A DNA stretch of 49,617 nucleotides, taken from positions 1 to 49,617 of the forward strand of contig DAOQAK010000029.1 of the NCBI GenBank assembly GCA_035353855.1. Direction: 5' to 3'. The notes beneath the pieces are model-generated. The model was given only the letters and a program-made list of their open reading frames with translations, was not told the DNA's origin and made no database searches. The stretch is from Bacteroidales bacterium. Its GTDB lineage: Bacteria > Bacteroidota > Bacteroidia > Bacteroidales > CG2-30-32-10. Below are positions 17,102 through 26,280 of the stretch, piece by piece. The stretch's first letter is position 1. Each line of letters begins with the position of its first letter. The position numbers and the translations under genes are program-made.

Positions 17102-19468
17102 ATGGATAACAGGAAAGAACTGGAAGCCGAATTAAAAAATATAGAAGTTTCGTCTTTATCAGATGAACAGGTTATGGCTATTAAAAAAATATTATCGGAT
17201 AAGAAAACGAAAATTACTCCGAACAATGTTATAACCATTGATAATAAAAAAGGACAGAAAATCGAAAATAATATAAATGAATTTGATAATAGTTTTTTTA
17301 ATAACTTCATCGATAACAACCCTATAGCATTTCTGATTTGTGATTCAGAAAGTAAAATAATAAAAGTAAATAAAGCTGCTGTTGATTTGTTTTCCTTTTG
17401 TCCTGTTGGGTTTTATATTTTCAATAACCCAATTGTAGAGGCTTTTGATTTAGAAAATAAAATCAAAAATGTAAAAAAAGGTAATATTGAAAGCTATCCA
17501 TTTTTCTGGTTCAATGGTAATAAATTTTACCCCGAAGCGCCATCAAAAGAAATTTGTATTTCGGTTATCATGTATCCGATTTATGATAAAGAAAACAACG
17601 GTGTATCAAATTATGTAGTTCTGGTTATTGATATTACTGAAAGAAAAAAAGCAGAAGAAGCATTGGTTACAAGTGAAGAAAAATATCGTCAGATTTTTGA
17701 AAACATACAGGCTGTTTATTATGAAGTAGACATGAACGGAAACGTTATTGAAGTAAGTCCATCCGTAGAATATCTTACACAATATAAAAGAAGTGAATTA
17801 TTGGGAAATAACATAGAAAATATTTATGCGAACTCTTTTGACAGAAAAATATTTTATGAAGATCTATCAATAAAAGGGAAAGTCTTAAATTATAAAATCA
17901 ATATTAAAAATAAAGATAATTCAATAATCTATACATCTGTAAATGCAAAGCTGATAAAAGATTCAAATGGGGTTCCGCAAAAAATTGTTGGAGCAATGTT
18001 GAACATATCGGAATTGGTCAAAACCATAGATGCCCTTAATAAAAGTGAAGAACGCTTTCGTGAGATTTATGAAAACACCAATGACCTGATATATACCATG
18101 GACTTTCAGGGAACATTTACTTCTGCCAATCCAAGTGCTAAAAAATTACTGGGCTATGAAGATGATGATGAAGTTCAAACCCTAAATATGACCGAATATC
18201 TTTCACCTGAGAGTTCAAAGATCGCTTTTGAGGATATTCATAAAAAACTTATAGGTGAAGAACTAAATACTGTATACGAGGTCGATTTCCTCAACACAGA
18301 AGGCTCTTACATTCCTTTAGAAGTAAATACCATGATAAGATATAAAGATGGAAAACCTTCTGATATATTCGGTATTGCAAGAGATTTAACGGAAAGGAAA
18401 AATGCACTTAAAGCATTAATGAAAAGTGAAGAAAAGTATAGGTTGATATTTGAAAATGCTCCATTAGGAATTATGACAGCAGATACAGATGGAAACATTA
18501 TTGAAATAAACAGCACTCTTCTTAAACTACTCGGTTCAAGATCTATCGAAGAAACAAAAAGCATAAATGTTTTAACATTTCAACCATTGGTTGATTCCGG
18601 TTCTGCTAAAGCCTTTAAATATTGCATGGAAACAGGCGACCCTGTTATAACTGACGTCACATACACCAGCAAATGGGGAAAAACAATTGAAGCTAAAATT
18701 TATACGAAACCCATAAAAGATAAAAATGAAAACATTACCGGCTTCCAGGTTATTGCTGAAGATATTTCTGAAGAAAAACAAGCTGCCAGGCAAATTTTAG
18801 ACACCCTGGCAGAAAAAGAAATTTTACTTCGGGAAATTCATCACCGGGTGAAAAACAATATGCAGATAATCATTTCCCTTATTAATATGCAAATGCAGGA
18901 AATCAATGATGAAGCAACCATTAAAAAAATAGGCGACCTGCAACAAAGAGTAAGAACTATGTCTATTATCCATGAAGACCTTTATACGTCGGAAGATCTT
19001 TCAAAAATTAACTTCGGAAACTATCTAAAAAAACTATCAGACAGCCTTCATCATACATATTCCAATGAATTGGATGTAAATTTAAAATTAAAACTTTATG
19101 ATATTTTTCTTGGCATAGATACAGCTATCCCACTTGGTCTTATAGCAAATGAACTTTTAAACAATTCATTTAAACATGCATTTCCTGAAAACCTGAGTTC
19201 CAATAAAAAAAATAAAATACGTGAAATATATATTGAACTCAAATCATCAAACAATAAAAATATCCTGATCATTGGCGATAATGGCATTGGTATTCCTAAT
19301 GATAATATTGCTGAATATGAGAATACACTTGGTTTAATGTTGGTCGATATTTTGATCAATCAGCTTAAAGGAAAATTAAAAATCACAAAACGTAATGGCA
19401 CCCGTTTTGAAATTTCATTAGACGTTGAAGCCATCAAACCTATTCAGAAGCAGCCTTCACTGCATTAA
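17102..19468 (+). CDS. Multi-PAS sensor histidine kinase (HisKA_2 type)
   Basis: The 788-aa cytoplasmic kinase has no transmembrane segment or signal peptide. About four PAS repeats run from residue 55 to 560, each ending in the typical connector (VVLVIDITERKKAEEAL, IFGIARDLTERKNALKAL, VIAEDISEEKQAA). The HisKA_2 motif LREIHHRVKNNMQ contains the presumed phospho-acceptor at H580/H581. The C-terminal HATPase has the N box (LIANELLNNSFKHAF), the G1 box (IGDNGIGIP) and TRFEISL. No receiver domain and no neighbouring response regulator are seen. It is inserted between ssnA and the molybdenum hydroxylase genes, and its 3' end overlaps the convergent 2Fe-2S gene by 29 bases. Soluble PAS sensing of redox state or a small metabolite is plausible; a link to purines rests only on position. 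Confidence 0.9.
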   Translation: MDNRKELEAELKNIEVSSLSDEQVMAIKKILSDKKTKITPNNVITIDNKKGQKIENNINEFDNSFFNNFIDNNPIAFLICDSESKIIKVNKAAVDLFSFCPVGFYIFNNPIVEAFDLENKIKNVKKGNIESYPFFWFNGNKFYPEAPSKEICISVIMYPIYDKENNGVSNYVVLVIDITERKKAEEALVTSEEKYRQIFENIQAVYYEVDMNGNVIEVSPSVEYLTQYKRSELLGNNIENIYANSFDRKIFYEDLSIKGKVLNYKINIKNKDNSIIYTSVNAKLIKDSNGVPQKIVGAMLNISELVKTIDALNKSEERFREIYENTNDLIYTMDFQGTFTSANPSAKKLLGYEDDDEVQTLNMTEYLSPESSKIAFEDIHKKLIGEELNTVYEVDFLNTEGSYIPLEVNTMIRYKDGKPSDIFGIARDLTERKNALKALMKSEEKYRLIFENAPLGIMTADTDGNIIEINSTLLKLLGSRSIEETKSINVLTFQPLVDSGSAKAFKYCMETGDPVITDVTYTSKWGKTIEAKIYTKPIKDKNENITGFQVIAEDISEEKQAARQILDTLAEKEILLREIHHRVKNNMQIIISLINMQMQEINDEATIKKIGDLQQRVRTMSIIHEDLYTSEDLSKINFGNYLKKLSDSLHHTYSNELDVNLKLKLYDIFLGIDTAIPLGLIANELLNNSFKHAFPENLSSNKKNKIREIYIELKSSNNKNILIIGDNGIGIPNDNIAEYENTLGLMLVDILINQLKGKLKITKRNGTRFEISLDVEAIKPIQKQPSLH

Positions 19469-19895
19469 TAATCGGAATATAACCGGTACACCTGCATAAA
19501 TTTCCTTCAAGAGCTTCCTTTATTTCAGCCTCTGTAGGTTTTGAATTTTTATTAAGTAAAGCTTTAGCGCTCATCAGCATTCCCGGTGTGCAAAATCCGC
19601 ATTGAATGGCTCCGTTCTCTAAAAATAATTTTTGTAATTTGGAAAGCGTGTTATCTTTTTCAAGATTCTCAATTGTTTCAATTGTTGTTCCGTCTAATTG
19701 TCCGACAAGTACAAGGCAGGAACATACTGCTTCGCCATCCATTATTACTGTACAGGCTCCGCATTCTCCAACACCGCAGCCTTCTTTTGTGCCTGTCAAA
19801 CCAAGGGTTTCACGCAACACATCTATCAATCTCAATGAGTCATCAACTTCGATGTTATGCTCGTTATCGTTTACTGTGAATTTTATTTTTGTCAT
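19440..19895 (-). CDS. 2Fe-2S subunit of molybdenum hydroxylase
   Basis: The 151-aa iron-sulfur subunit carries both clusters of the xanthine dehydrogenase/CO dehydrogenase small subunit. The ferredoxin-type motif is CGVGECGACTVIMDG plus a later cysteine (VCSC), and the second is CGFCTPGM...NLCRCTGY. It passes electrons from the molybdenum centre to FAD. Its start overlaps the stop of the upstream fused Mo-FAD gene by 4 bases, which strongly indicates a complex of the two products. This order (large subunit first, small subunit last) and the fused partner distinguish it from the second hydroxylase at 43044-46862. Confidence 0.93.
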   Translation of the reverse strand: MTKIKFTVNDNEHNIEVDDSLRLIDVLRETLGLTGTKEGCGVGECGACTVIMDGEAVCSCLVLVGQLDGTTIETIENLEKDNTLSKLQKLFLENGAIQCGFCTPGMLMSAKALLNKNSKPTEAEIKEALEGNLCRCTGYIPIINAVKAASE

Positions 19896-22800
19896 GACTT
19901 CTCAACTTTTACTAAAACTTCTTTTAATACATCCTTACAAAGGTTTATAAATACAGGCGTTTTATATTCTGATGACCATCGTTTACCTATAGCCGAGTCA
20001 ATAATATTTTTTAAAGGATTTTCAATTTCATCAATTACTTGTTCTGTTAGTTTACTCCCTATAAATAATTTTTCGATTTCTTCGATACGCTTAGGCTTAT
20101 CAAATAATGAACCGGAAGCGATACGACATTCTTCAATATTTTTTTGGTTGTCAAACAAAATCATAACGCCTACACTCATGCGTGTTATATTCACTGCATT
20201 CCTTCTTCCCAACTGATAATAGCTGTGAAAATATTTTTTCTTAGGAATCGGAATTACAATTGCAGTGAGTATTTCATCAGGCTTTATTTGTGTTTCATAA
20301 TTTTTAATCACGAAATCATTCACAGGAATTTCTCTTGATGAATCTTTTGATTGTAACACAACTCTTGCATTATATAAAATTAATGGAGGCACCGAATCGG
20401 CACAGGGAGCGGCATTCACGATATTTCCGCCAAGTGTTGCCCTGTTCCTGATTTGTTTTGAACCTATCAACGAACAAGCTTCTACCAAAAGAGGAAAATG
20501 TTTAATAATTTCTTTGTGTGAAATAATATTTGTTACAGAAACCGTGCTTCCTATTATTATTTCATCATTCGATTTTTTTATTTTCTTTAATTCCTTTAAT
20601 TGTGAAATATTCAGTAGTTTTTCAGGATGGTTTCTTTTTCTGAGTTCAACAATGACATCTGTACCGCCTGCAATAATTTTATACTCTTCATTTTTTAGTG
20701 CTAATGCTTTTTTAAGAGTTTTCGGAGATATCATTGTAATATTTGAAACACGCGGAGCATTTTTTCTTTTCTTAATACTTAAACCTGCTTCGCTTTGTCT
20801 CTCTGGTTTTACAAGATTTTTTCCAAGATAAACACGTTCCAATGTTAATGGGATCTGGTAAAAATATTTTCCTGTTGCAAATTTTATTGCATTATTTATT
20901 GCTGCCGATGCTAATTCCAATGTAGGTTCGCCAATACTTTTTGCGCCAAAAGGTCCGTATTTATCAGGGTTTTCAACCAGAATGGGTTCAATTATGTTTA
21001 TGTCTTTTATTGTCGGTAAAAGATATTCATCAAGGTTCGACGATTTTACAATTCCATTCTGAATATTAAAATCTTCAAGAATAGTATATCCTATTCCTTG
21101 TGCTACGCCACCATAAACCTGTCCTTCAATACCTATTTTATTTATTGCTCTCCCTACATCATGTGCAGCTGTAATTTTTATCACTTCAATTTTTCCTGTT
21201 GAAGTATCAACTTTTATTTCGGCAACCTGGCATCCGTATACATAGGTGAAATAAGCGTTTCCCTGTCCTGTTTCTTCATGCCAGCTAACATCGGGAGCTT
21301 TAAACCAGCCATAAGCAGAAAGATTTACTCCGGCTTTAAACGATTTCTCCACTGCATTTTCAAATGAAATGGAAGTGTTTTTTTCGTTTGAATTTTTCAA
21401 TGAAATAAAACCATTTGCCCAAACGGTTTCATTAATATCCGAAACATTCAAATCATATTTTATAATATCAAAAATTGTTTTTTTAATTTTTTGTGCTGCA
21501 TCAATCACTGCATTCCCGCCGGTTAATGTAGCCCGTGATGCAACTGTTGGGCCGCCATCAGGAACGGTAGCAGTTTGCGGTTCCAGAAAAGTAACTTTTT
21601 CTAATTTTGTTCCTAAAACTTCTGAAGCAATCTGACAGAAAGTAGTTCGCAAACCTTGACCATTTTCATTCAATCCGGCAAGAACATAAACGCTTCCATC
21701 AGCCTGAACCGAAACAATAGCTGATGTTGCATCAACACCTTCAGCACCTAATGAACAGCCGCGATAACTACATGCAAACCCAATTCCCAATTTATATCTT
21801 GAATTTTGCTCGTTCAGTTTTTTGAATTCTTCGCGTTTATTATTATAATCTGATCTCTCAATAGCTTTTTCAATTACTTCATTAAGAGAAACTTTATGTT
21901 CAGATAATACTTGTCCGCTTGCAGTAATACTTCCCTGTTTAAATCCGTTCAGTCTGCGAATTTCAAGAGGTGTAATATCGCACATTGCAGCAATTTCATC
22001 CATTAATGATTCCTGTGCAAAAATAATCTGAGGCGAACCAAATCCCCTGAAAGCAGCAGTATATGGGTTATTTGTATATACACTACGAATATCCGTCTGA
22101 ACATTTTCTATTTCATAAGGACCGGTTGCCTGAACAACGGAACGCCATGTTACAAAAAAACTTTGCGATGCATACGCACCACTATCAGCAATAATATTAA
22201 TTTTCATCGATATTAATTTCCCGTCATTATTAAAACCGACTTTATAATTTAAAATATATGGATGTCGTTTATAACTTTCTTTTATTGATTCTTCGCGGGT
22301 ATATGTTAGTTTTATTGCCTTGCCCGTCATCTTAGAAAGAAGGGCTACTCGACAAGCCATACAATTTATGATATCATCTTTCCCGCCAAATGAACCGCCA
22401 AGTGTTGAACCAAAAACATTCACCTGGTTAAAATTTAAACCCATGAATGCTGCAACCATTCTTCTGGTAGTAAAAGGATTTTGTATGGAGCCAAAAATCT
22501 TTATTCCTTTAGTTGTAGCATCAGGAATAGCAGTTACGGTCTCCGGCTCAATGTAAGCATGTTCATGGAAACCCGTTCTGTATTCCCTTTCAATCACCTG
22601 CTGCGATTCTGTAAATCCTTTTTCCACATCACCTTTAACTAAGGGATAATGATTAACGATATTATTTACATAATCAGTATGGATAAGTCGTGCTGTTGGC
22701 TTTATCGCTTCTGCCGGATCGTAAATTCCTTCTACAGGTTCATATTCAATTTCTATTGCATCTGCAGCTGCACATGCTTGTTCACGGGTTTTAGCAGCAA

Positions 22801-23104
22801 CAAGCGCAATAACATCACCGGTATAAAAAACTTCATCATTAACAATAACGTAATGATCCTGACGAATAGGGCCTATTCTTTTTTTCCCGGGAATATCATT
22901 ATACAAAGCAATCTTTTCAACACCTTCCATTTTTTCTGCTTTGGATAAATCAATCTTTTTTATTTTCCCGGCAGGTATATCGGTGTAACGATTAGCCGCA
23001 TGCAACATTCCGCAATGTTTAATATCATCGCCATAAACAGCCTTGCCCGTTACTTTCTCATAGCCATCTACACGTACAACTTCTTTACCAACTATATTAT
23101 GCAT
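19892..23104 (-). CDS. Fused molybdopterin-FAD purine hydroxylase large subunit
   Basis: The 1070-aa protein joins two subunits that are usually separate. Residues 1 to about 760 are a molybdopterin-binding subunit: HNIVGKEVVRVDGYEKVTGKA at the start, GSFGGKDD (K242-D243), AAFRGFGSPQ (R353), the SYRGCSLGAEGVDA segment, LNENGQGL and the active-site AKSIGEPTLE (E726). About 785-1070 is a FAD subunit: IIAGGTDVIVELRKR, IGSKQIRNRATLGGNIVNAAP and YYQLGRRNAVNITRMSVG. The SLGAEGVDA region is typical of the hydroxylases found with ygfK and ssnA, some of which are selenium-dependent. An aspartate stands where xanthine dehydrogenase has the substrate-binding glutamate (GGKE). Hypoxanthine, urate-related purines or nicotinate are possible substrates; purine is favoured by context. 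Confidence 0.9.
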   Translation of the reverse strand: MHNIVGKEVVRVDGYEKVTGKAVYGDDIKHCGMLHAANRYTDIPAGKIKKIDLSKAEKMEGVEKIALYNDIPGKKRIGPIRQDHYVIVNDEVFYTGDVIALVAAKTREQACAAADAIEIEYEPVEGIYDPAEAIKPTARLIHTDYVNNIVNHYPLVKGDVEKGFTESQQVIEREYRTGFHEHAYIEPETVTAIPDATTKGIKIFGSIQNPFTTRRMVAAFMGLNFNQVNVFGSTLGGSFGGKDDIINCMACRVALLSKMTGKAIKLTYTREESIKESYKRHPYILNYKVGFNNDGKLISMKINIIADSGAYASQSFFVTWRSVVQATGPYEIENVQTDIRSVYTNNPYTAAFRGFGSPQIIFAQESLMDEIAAMCDITPLEIRRLNGFKQGSITASGQVLSEHKVSLNEVIEKAIERSDYNNKREEFKKLNEQNSRYKLGIGFACSYRGCSLGAEGVDATSAIVSVQADGSVYVLAGLNENGQGLRTTFCQIASEVLGTKLEKVTFLEPQTATVPDGGPTVASRATLTGGNAVIDAAQKIKKTIFDIIKYDLNVSDINETVWANGFISLKNSNEKNTSISFENAVEKSFKAGVNLSAYGWFKAPDVSWHEETGQGNAYFTYVYGCQVAEIKVDTSTGKIEVIKITAAHDVGRAINKIGIEGQVYGGVAQGIGYTILEDFNIQNGIVKSSNLDEYLLPTIKDINIIEPILVENPDKYGPFGAKSIGEPTLELASAAINNAIKFATGKYFYQIPLTLERVYLGKNLVKPERQSEAGLSIKKRKNAPRVSNITMISPKTLKKALALKNEEYKIIAGGTDVIVELRKRNHPEKLLNISQLKELKKIKKSNDEIIIGSTVSVTNIISHKEIIKHFPLLVEACSLIGSKQIRNRATLGGNIVNAAPCADSVPPLILYNARVVLQSKDSSREIPVNDFVIKNYETQIKPDEILTAIVIPIPKKKYFHSYYQLGRRNAVNITRMSVGVMILFDNQKNIEECRIASGSLFDKPKRIEEIEKLFIGSKLTEQVIDEIENPLKNIIDSAIGKRWSSEYKTPVFINLCKDVLKEVLVKVEKS

Positions 23105-23111
23105 AATTTTT

Positions 23112-24359
23112 TTATTGTTTTTTCAAAAACTTTTCAATTTCTTCTATATTCGGTTTCACAGCATCAGGAATATCAATTATTCTTTGTACCGCATTTAAAT
23201 CCTTTAATCCACAGCCTGTAAGTAACACTACATTTTTACTTCCTTTTTCAAATTTTCCATCCCAGTAATAACTTAAAAAACCAGCAAAGGCTGCACTTGC
23301 TGCAGGCTCAGCAAAAATTCCTGTACGGCTGCTCAACACCTTTGATGCTGCAATTATTTCTTCGTCGCTTACCAGGATTGTTTCACCTGAAAAATCTTTA
23401 ATATATTTTGCAGCCATTCTGAAATTCCTTGGTATATCAACAGAAATTGAGTCAGCAAGCGTTTTACTGGGTTTGGATACAAATTTTTCTTTAAAAATAT
23501 TTTCATTAATGTTACTGCTGCCAAAAGCCTGAACGGCAACTATCGTTGGTATTTTATCAATAATTCCAAGATTCATTAAATCTTCAAACCCTTTATAAAC
23601 GCCCGAAATAATAACACCATCGCCAACAGGAACAAAAATTCTATCAGGAATATTTTTATTTAACTGTGAAAATAATTCAAATGAAACGGTTTTCTTTCCT
23701 TCAATTGTAAACGGATTAAAAGCTGTATTGCGATTGTACCATCCGAATTTTTTTGTTGCTTCAATGCTCATATCAAAAGCATTGTCGTATGTTCCATCTA
23801 TCGGGACTATTTGAGCGCCATACATCATTATTTGTGTAAGCTTTGCTTTTGGTGCAGCAGCCGGAACAAATATAATCGCTTTCTGTTTTTGCGCTGCACA
23901 TATGCCTGCGAGCGAAGAGCCTGCATTTCCGGTTGAAGCAGCAACAATAGTATCAATATCATTTTCTTTTGCATAAGCAGAAACTATAGCTGATGCCCTG
24001 TCCTTAAATGAAAAGGTTGGATTCTGTGAATCATCTTTAAGGTAGAGTTCAAAATCAAGAACTTCATTATCCAATGATTTAATTTTATATAACGGGGTAT
24101 TTCCTACTTTAAGATAAGGCAAGCTATCAGCTGATTTTATAGGAAGCAGATCAATAAATAATTTTTCTTCTAATTGTATGAAAATATTTTTTGAAAACTT
24201 TTTTACAATATCATTATAATCATAAACTGTTTTTAAAACTCCATAAGGAGGTTGCTTCACGGAATTTTTCTTTACGCAGGCGGGGCATAAATAATTTATT
24301 AATGCAGCCGGAATTTTTTCTCCGCAATCATTGCAGATAAAATTGAAATATTCTGCCAT
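23112..24359 (-). CDS. Threonine synthase-like PLP-dependent enzyme with N-terminal zinc ribbon
   Basis: The 415-aa fold-type II PLP enzyme has a four-cysteine ribbon at its N-terminus (C9, C12, C25, C28). The PLP lysine lies in NPTFSFKDRAS (K119), the phosphate loop is ASTGNAGSSLAG, and the C-terminus has GIFAEPAASAAFAG, all as in threonine synthase and related lyases. It is not the usual biosynthetic context: it ends 7 bases before the hydroxylase start and lies with SsnA, YgfK and another PLP enzyme. In such a cluster it could act as an amino-acid ammonia-lyase on a purine-derived product such as 2,3-diaminopropionate. That role is inference; ordinary threonine synthase activity cannot be excluded. 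Confidence 0.85.
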   Translation of the reverse strand: MAEYFNFICNDCGEKIPAALINYLCPACVKKNSVKQPPYGVLKTVYDYNDIVKKFSKNIFIQLEEKLFIDLLPIKSADSLPYLKVGNTPLYKIKSLDNEVLDFELYLKDDSQNPTFSFKDRASAIVSAYAKENDIDTIVAASTGNAGSSLAGICAAQKQKAIIFVPAAAPKAKLTQIMMYGAQIVPIDGTYDNAFDMSIEATKKFGWYNRNTAFNPFTIEGKKTVSFELFSQLNKNIPDRIFVPVGDGVIISGVYKGFEDLMNLGIIDKIPTIVAVQAFGSSNINENIFKEKFVSKPSKTLADSISVDIPRNFRMAAKYIKDFSGETILVSDEEIIAASKVLSSRTGIFAEPAASAAFAGFLSYYWDGKFEKGSKNVVLLTGCGLKDLNAVQRIIDIPDAVKPNIEEIEKFLKKQ

Positions 24360-24399
24360 AATTCAGAATTAAATTTGAAAATAAAATTTTAACAACGGG

Positions 24400-24534
24400 T
24401 TAGTGAGCAAGCCCCCGTTTTACATCTTTGCGATAGTATTTCATATGTTTGCATGAGCGATGATTACATGAATAATCAGCCATTAAGAATGCAATTACCA
24501 TAAGAACTAAAAAGATCTTTTTTAAGTATTTCAT
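24400..24534 (-). CDS. Small secreted/lipoprotein-like peptide (44 aa)
   Basis: A 44-codon ORF lies between the two PLP genes. It begins MKYLKKIFLVLMVIAFLM, a basic-hydrophobic export signal, followed by ADYSCNHRSCKHMKYYRK and a basic tail ending KRGLAH. A cysteine just after the hydrophobic core (YSC) could be a lipidation site, although the lipobox is not canonical. The basic, tyrosine-rich mature part is only about 22 residues. The tail pattern (C-K-H/x-x-K-Y-Y-R-K-D-V-K-R-G-L-A-H) looks conserved in small exported proteins of this phylum as far as I recall, but no function is known. It is co-directional with both neighbours, 40 and 41 bases away. Confidence 0.6.
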   Translation of the reverse strand: MKYLKKIFLVLMVIAFLMADYSCNHRSCKHMKYYRKDVKRGLAH

Positions 24535-24575
24535 GCAGTATTATTTATTGATTGTAAATTTAAAAAAAATTTGAA

Positions 24576-26054
24576 TCAAATACTTTTTAAAACACCAGTT
24601 TCTTCATTGAATTCATTTATCATTTCGTCCCATTTTTTATCCTGATGAAAGACTCTATCCCAAATTTCCCTATCGTACCAAAGCTGGTTAAGGTCTTCAA
24701 TTTCTTTTGCCTGTTGCTCAACCCAGGTAAAATATTTCAGGTTGTGAATGGATTTCCTGTCGTTATAAGTCAAATCTTTTATATAATCTGTTTTTGTTCC
24801 AAGTAAGCATTTTTCATGGTCTTTTGCTGCCTGCAGCAGCGAATACTTTCCTTTTTCACTGGTCAGTTCTTCCAACCTGGAACCATACATTACAGCCGAA
24901 TCTGTTGCAAGGGTCATAATAACATCATCCGATGTCATCTCATAAAGTTTTGCTGTTTTAATTGCAGACAAGATATTTGAAATGCCTGAAATTCCAAGCA
25001 ATTCAAGTGAATCAACAAATGAATTATCAATACCGGTTGATTTCAAATATGCTTTTCCTTCTTTTTCATTGAACAATCTGAATATCCTCATGCAATCTTC
25101 ATCATCAATAGCAACAACAGCGTCTGTATTTTTAATATTATGAACCCATGGAACATGTTTATCGCCTATGCCTTCAATGCGGTGACCACCAAAACCGTTC
25201 ATCAGTAATGTCGGGCATTGCAATGCTTCAGAAGCAGCGACTTTAATGTGCGGATGAAGTGTACGCAGAAAATCACCTGCAGCAATAGTACCAGCAGAAC
25301 CGGTTGCAGAAATATACCCTGCAAATTTACTTTTTGTATTTTTAATTTTATTGTAAACTTCTTCCAGTGCATGTCCTGTTACATTGTAATGCCAGCAAGG
25401 ATTTCCGAATTCATCAAACTGGTTAAAAATAATGCAGTCTTTCCTGTTTTTACGAATATCCCAGCAAGCATCATAAATTTCTTTTACATTCGATTCACAT
25501 CCTGGAGTAGCAATAACTTCAGCGCCTATTTCCTTCAGCCAGTCAAAACGTTCTTTGCTCATTTCTTCAGGAAGAATTGCAACAGCAGTACATCCCATCA
25601 AATAAGAATCGAAAGCGCCGCCACGACAATAATTTCCGGTTGAAGGCCATACCGCTTTATGATATGATGGATCGAATTCACCGGTGATAATCCGGGGAGC
25701 AAGACAACCATATGCGGCGCCTACTTTATGTGCACCTGTAGGAAACCATTTTCCAATAATAAGAACAATGCGAGCATCAACACCGCTAATTTCTTTAGGT
25801 ATTTCAAGATAGTTTACGCCACCGTATAATCCGCCTTTTTCCTTTGGCTCATTATGCCAGTTGATACGAAAAAGATTTAAGGGATTCAATTCCCACAAAC
25901 CAATATTCTTTAACTGATTTTTTATTTTTTCAGGAATCAGCGCAGGTTCCCTCATCTGTGCAAATGTTGGAAGAACAATCTTTCTTTCACGAAAACGTTC
26001 AACCGCTTTTCTTCTTGCATCAGGATTAATAACTTTATTAACTATTTGTATCAT
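24576..26054 (-). CDS. Fold-type II PLP-dependent enzyme of the purine cluster
   Basis: The 492-aa cysteine synthase-like enzyme has the PLP lysine in WFPTGAHKVGAAYG (K110), a phosphate-binding loop WPSTGNYCRGG (138-146) and an ATGSAGTIAAGD glycine loop. It is longer than cysteine synthases (about 310 aa) and clearly different from E. coli YgeX. Similar unassigned PLP enzymes are found with anaerobic purine or selenium-linked hydroxylase clusters as far as I recall. It heads the leftward run that includes the second PLP enzyme and the fused hydroxylase. An ammonia-lyase or related beta-elimination reaction on a diamino acid is a reasonable guess; the sequence does not give the substrate. Confidence 0.85.
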   Translation of the reverse strand: MIQIVNKVINPDARRKAVERFRERKIVLPTFAQMREPALIPEKIKNQLKNIGLWELNPLNLFRINWHNEPKEKGGLYGGVNYLEIPKEISGVDARIVLIIGKWFPTGAHKVGAAYGCLAPRIITGEFDPSYHKAVWPSTGNYCRGGAFDSYLMGCTAVAILPEEMSKERFDWLKEIGAEVIATPGCESNVKEIYDACWDIRKNRKDCIIFNQFDEFGNPCWHYNVTGHALEEVYNKIKNTKSKFAGYISATGSAGTIAAGDFLRTLHPHIKVAASEALQCPTLLMNGFGGHRIEGIGDKHVPWVHNIKNTDAVVAIDDEDCMRIFRLFNEKEGKAYLKSTGIDNSFVDSLELLGISGISNILSAIKTAKLYEMTSDDVIMTLATDSAVMYGSRLEELTSEKGKYSLLQAAKDHEKCLLGTKTDYIKDLTYNDRKSIHNLKYFTWVEQQAKEIEDLNQLWYDREIWDRVFHQDKKWDEMINEFNEETGVLKSI

Positions 26055-26142
26055 ATGTTGAAATATTTTAATTCAATTTTTTAAAAAGGGCTACGAAATT
26101 AGGCAATTTGTATAGTGAATGTCAATTAAAACTTCATTTTTC

Positions 26143-26165
26143 TTTTATACCGACACGGAAAAGAT
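26143..26165 (+). repeat. Copy of a dispersed TATACCGAyACGGAA repeat
   Basis: In the 226-base gap upstream of the PLP gene, 26143-26165 matches the reverse complement of 36059-36081 at 21 of 23 positions, with core TATACCGA-C/T-ACGGAA. The other copy forms one arm of a hairpin; this one has no obvious partner arm. The rest of the gap shows AT-rich sequence and a weak TAATTTCG -7-like box toward the PLP gene, but nothing else I can support. Confidence 0.5.
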
Positions 26166-26280
26166 AGATGAGGCGGCTACAAAAAATTTTTTTTATAAAT
26201 GTTCTGGTTTAAATATTTTAGCTACGGCTCAATATACATGCTACTTCAAAGGCTCAATATATATAGGACTCCGATAAGAT

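Noticed and set aside
19586..19950. Overlapping 97- and 114-codon ORFs on the plus strand
   Set aside because: They are antisense to the clearly coding 2Fe-2S subunit with its conserved cysteine motifs, and show no domain features.
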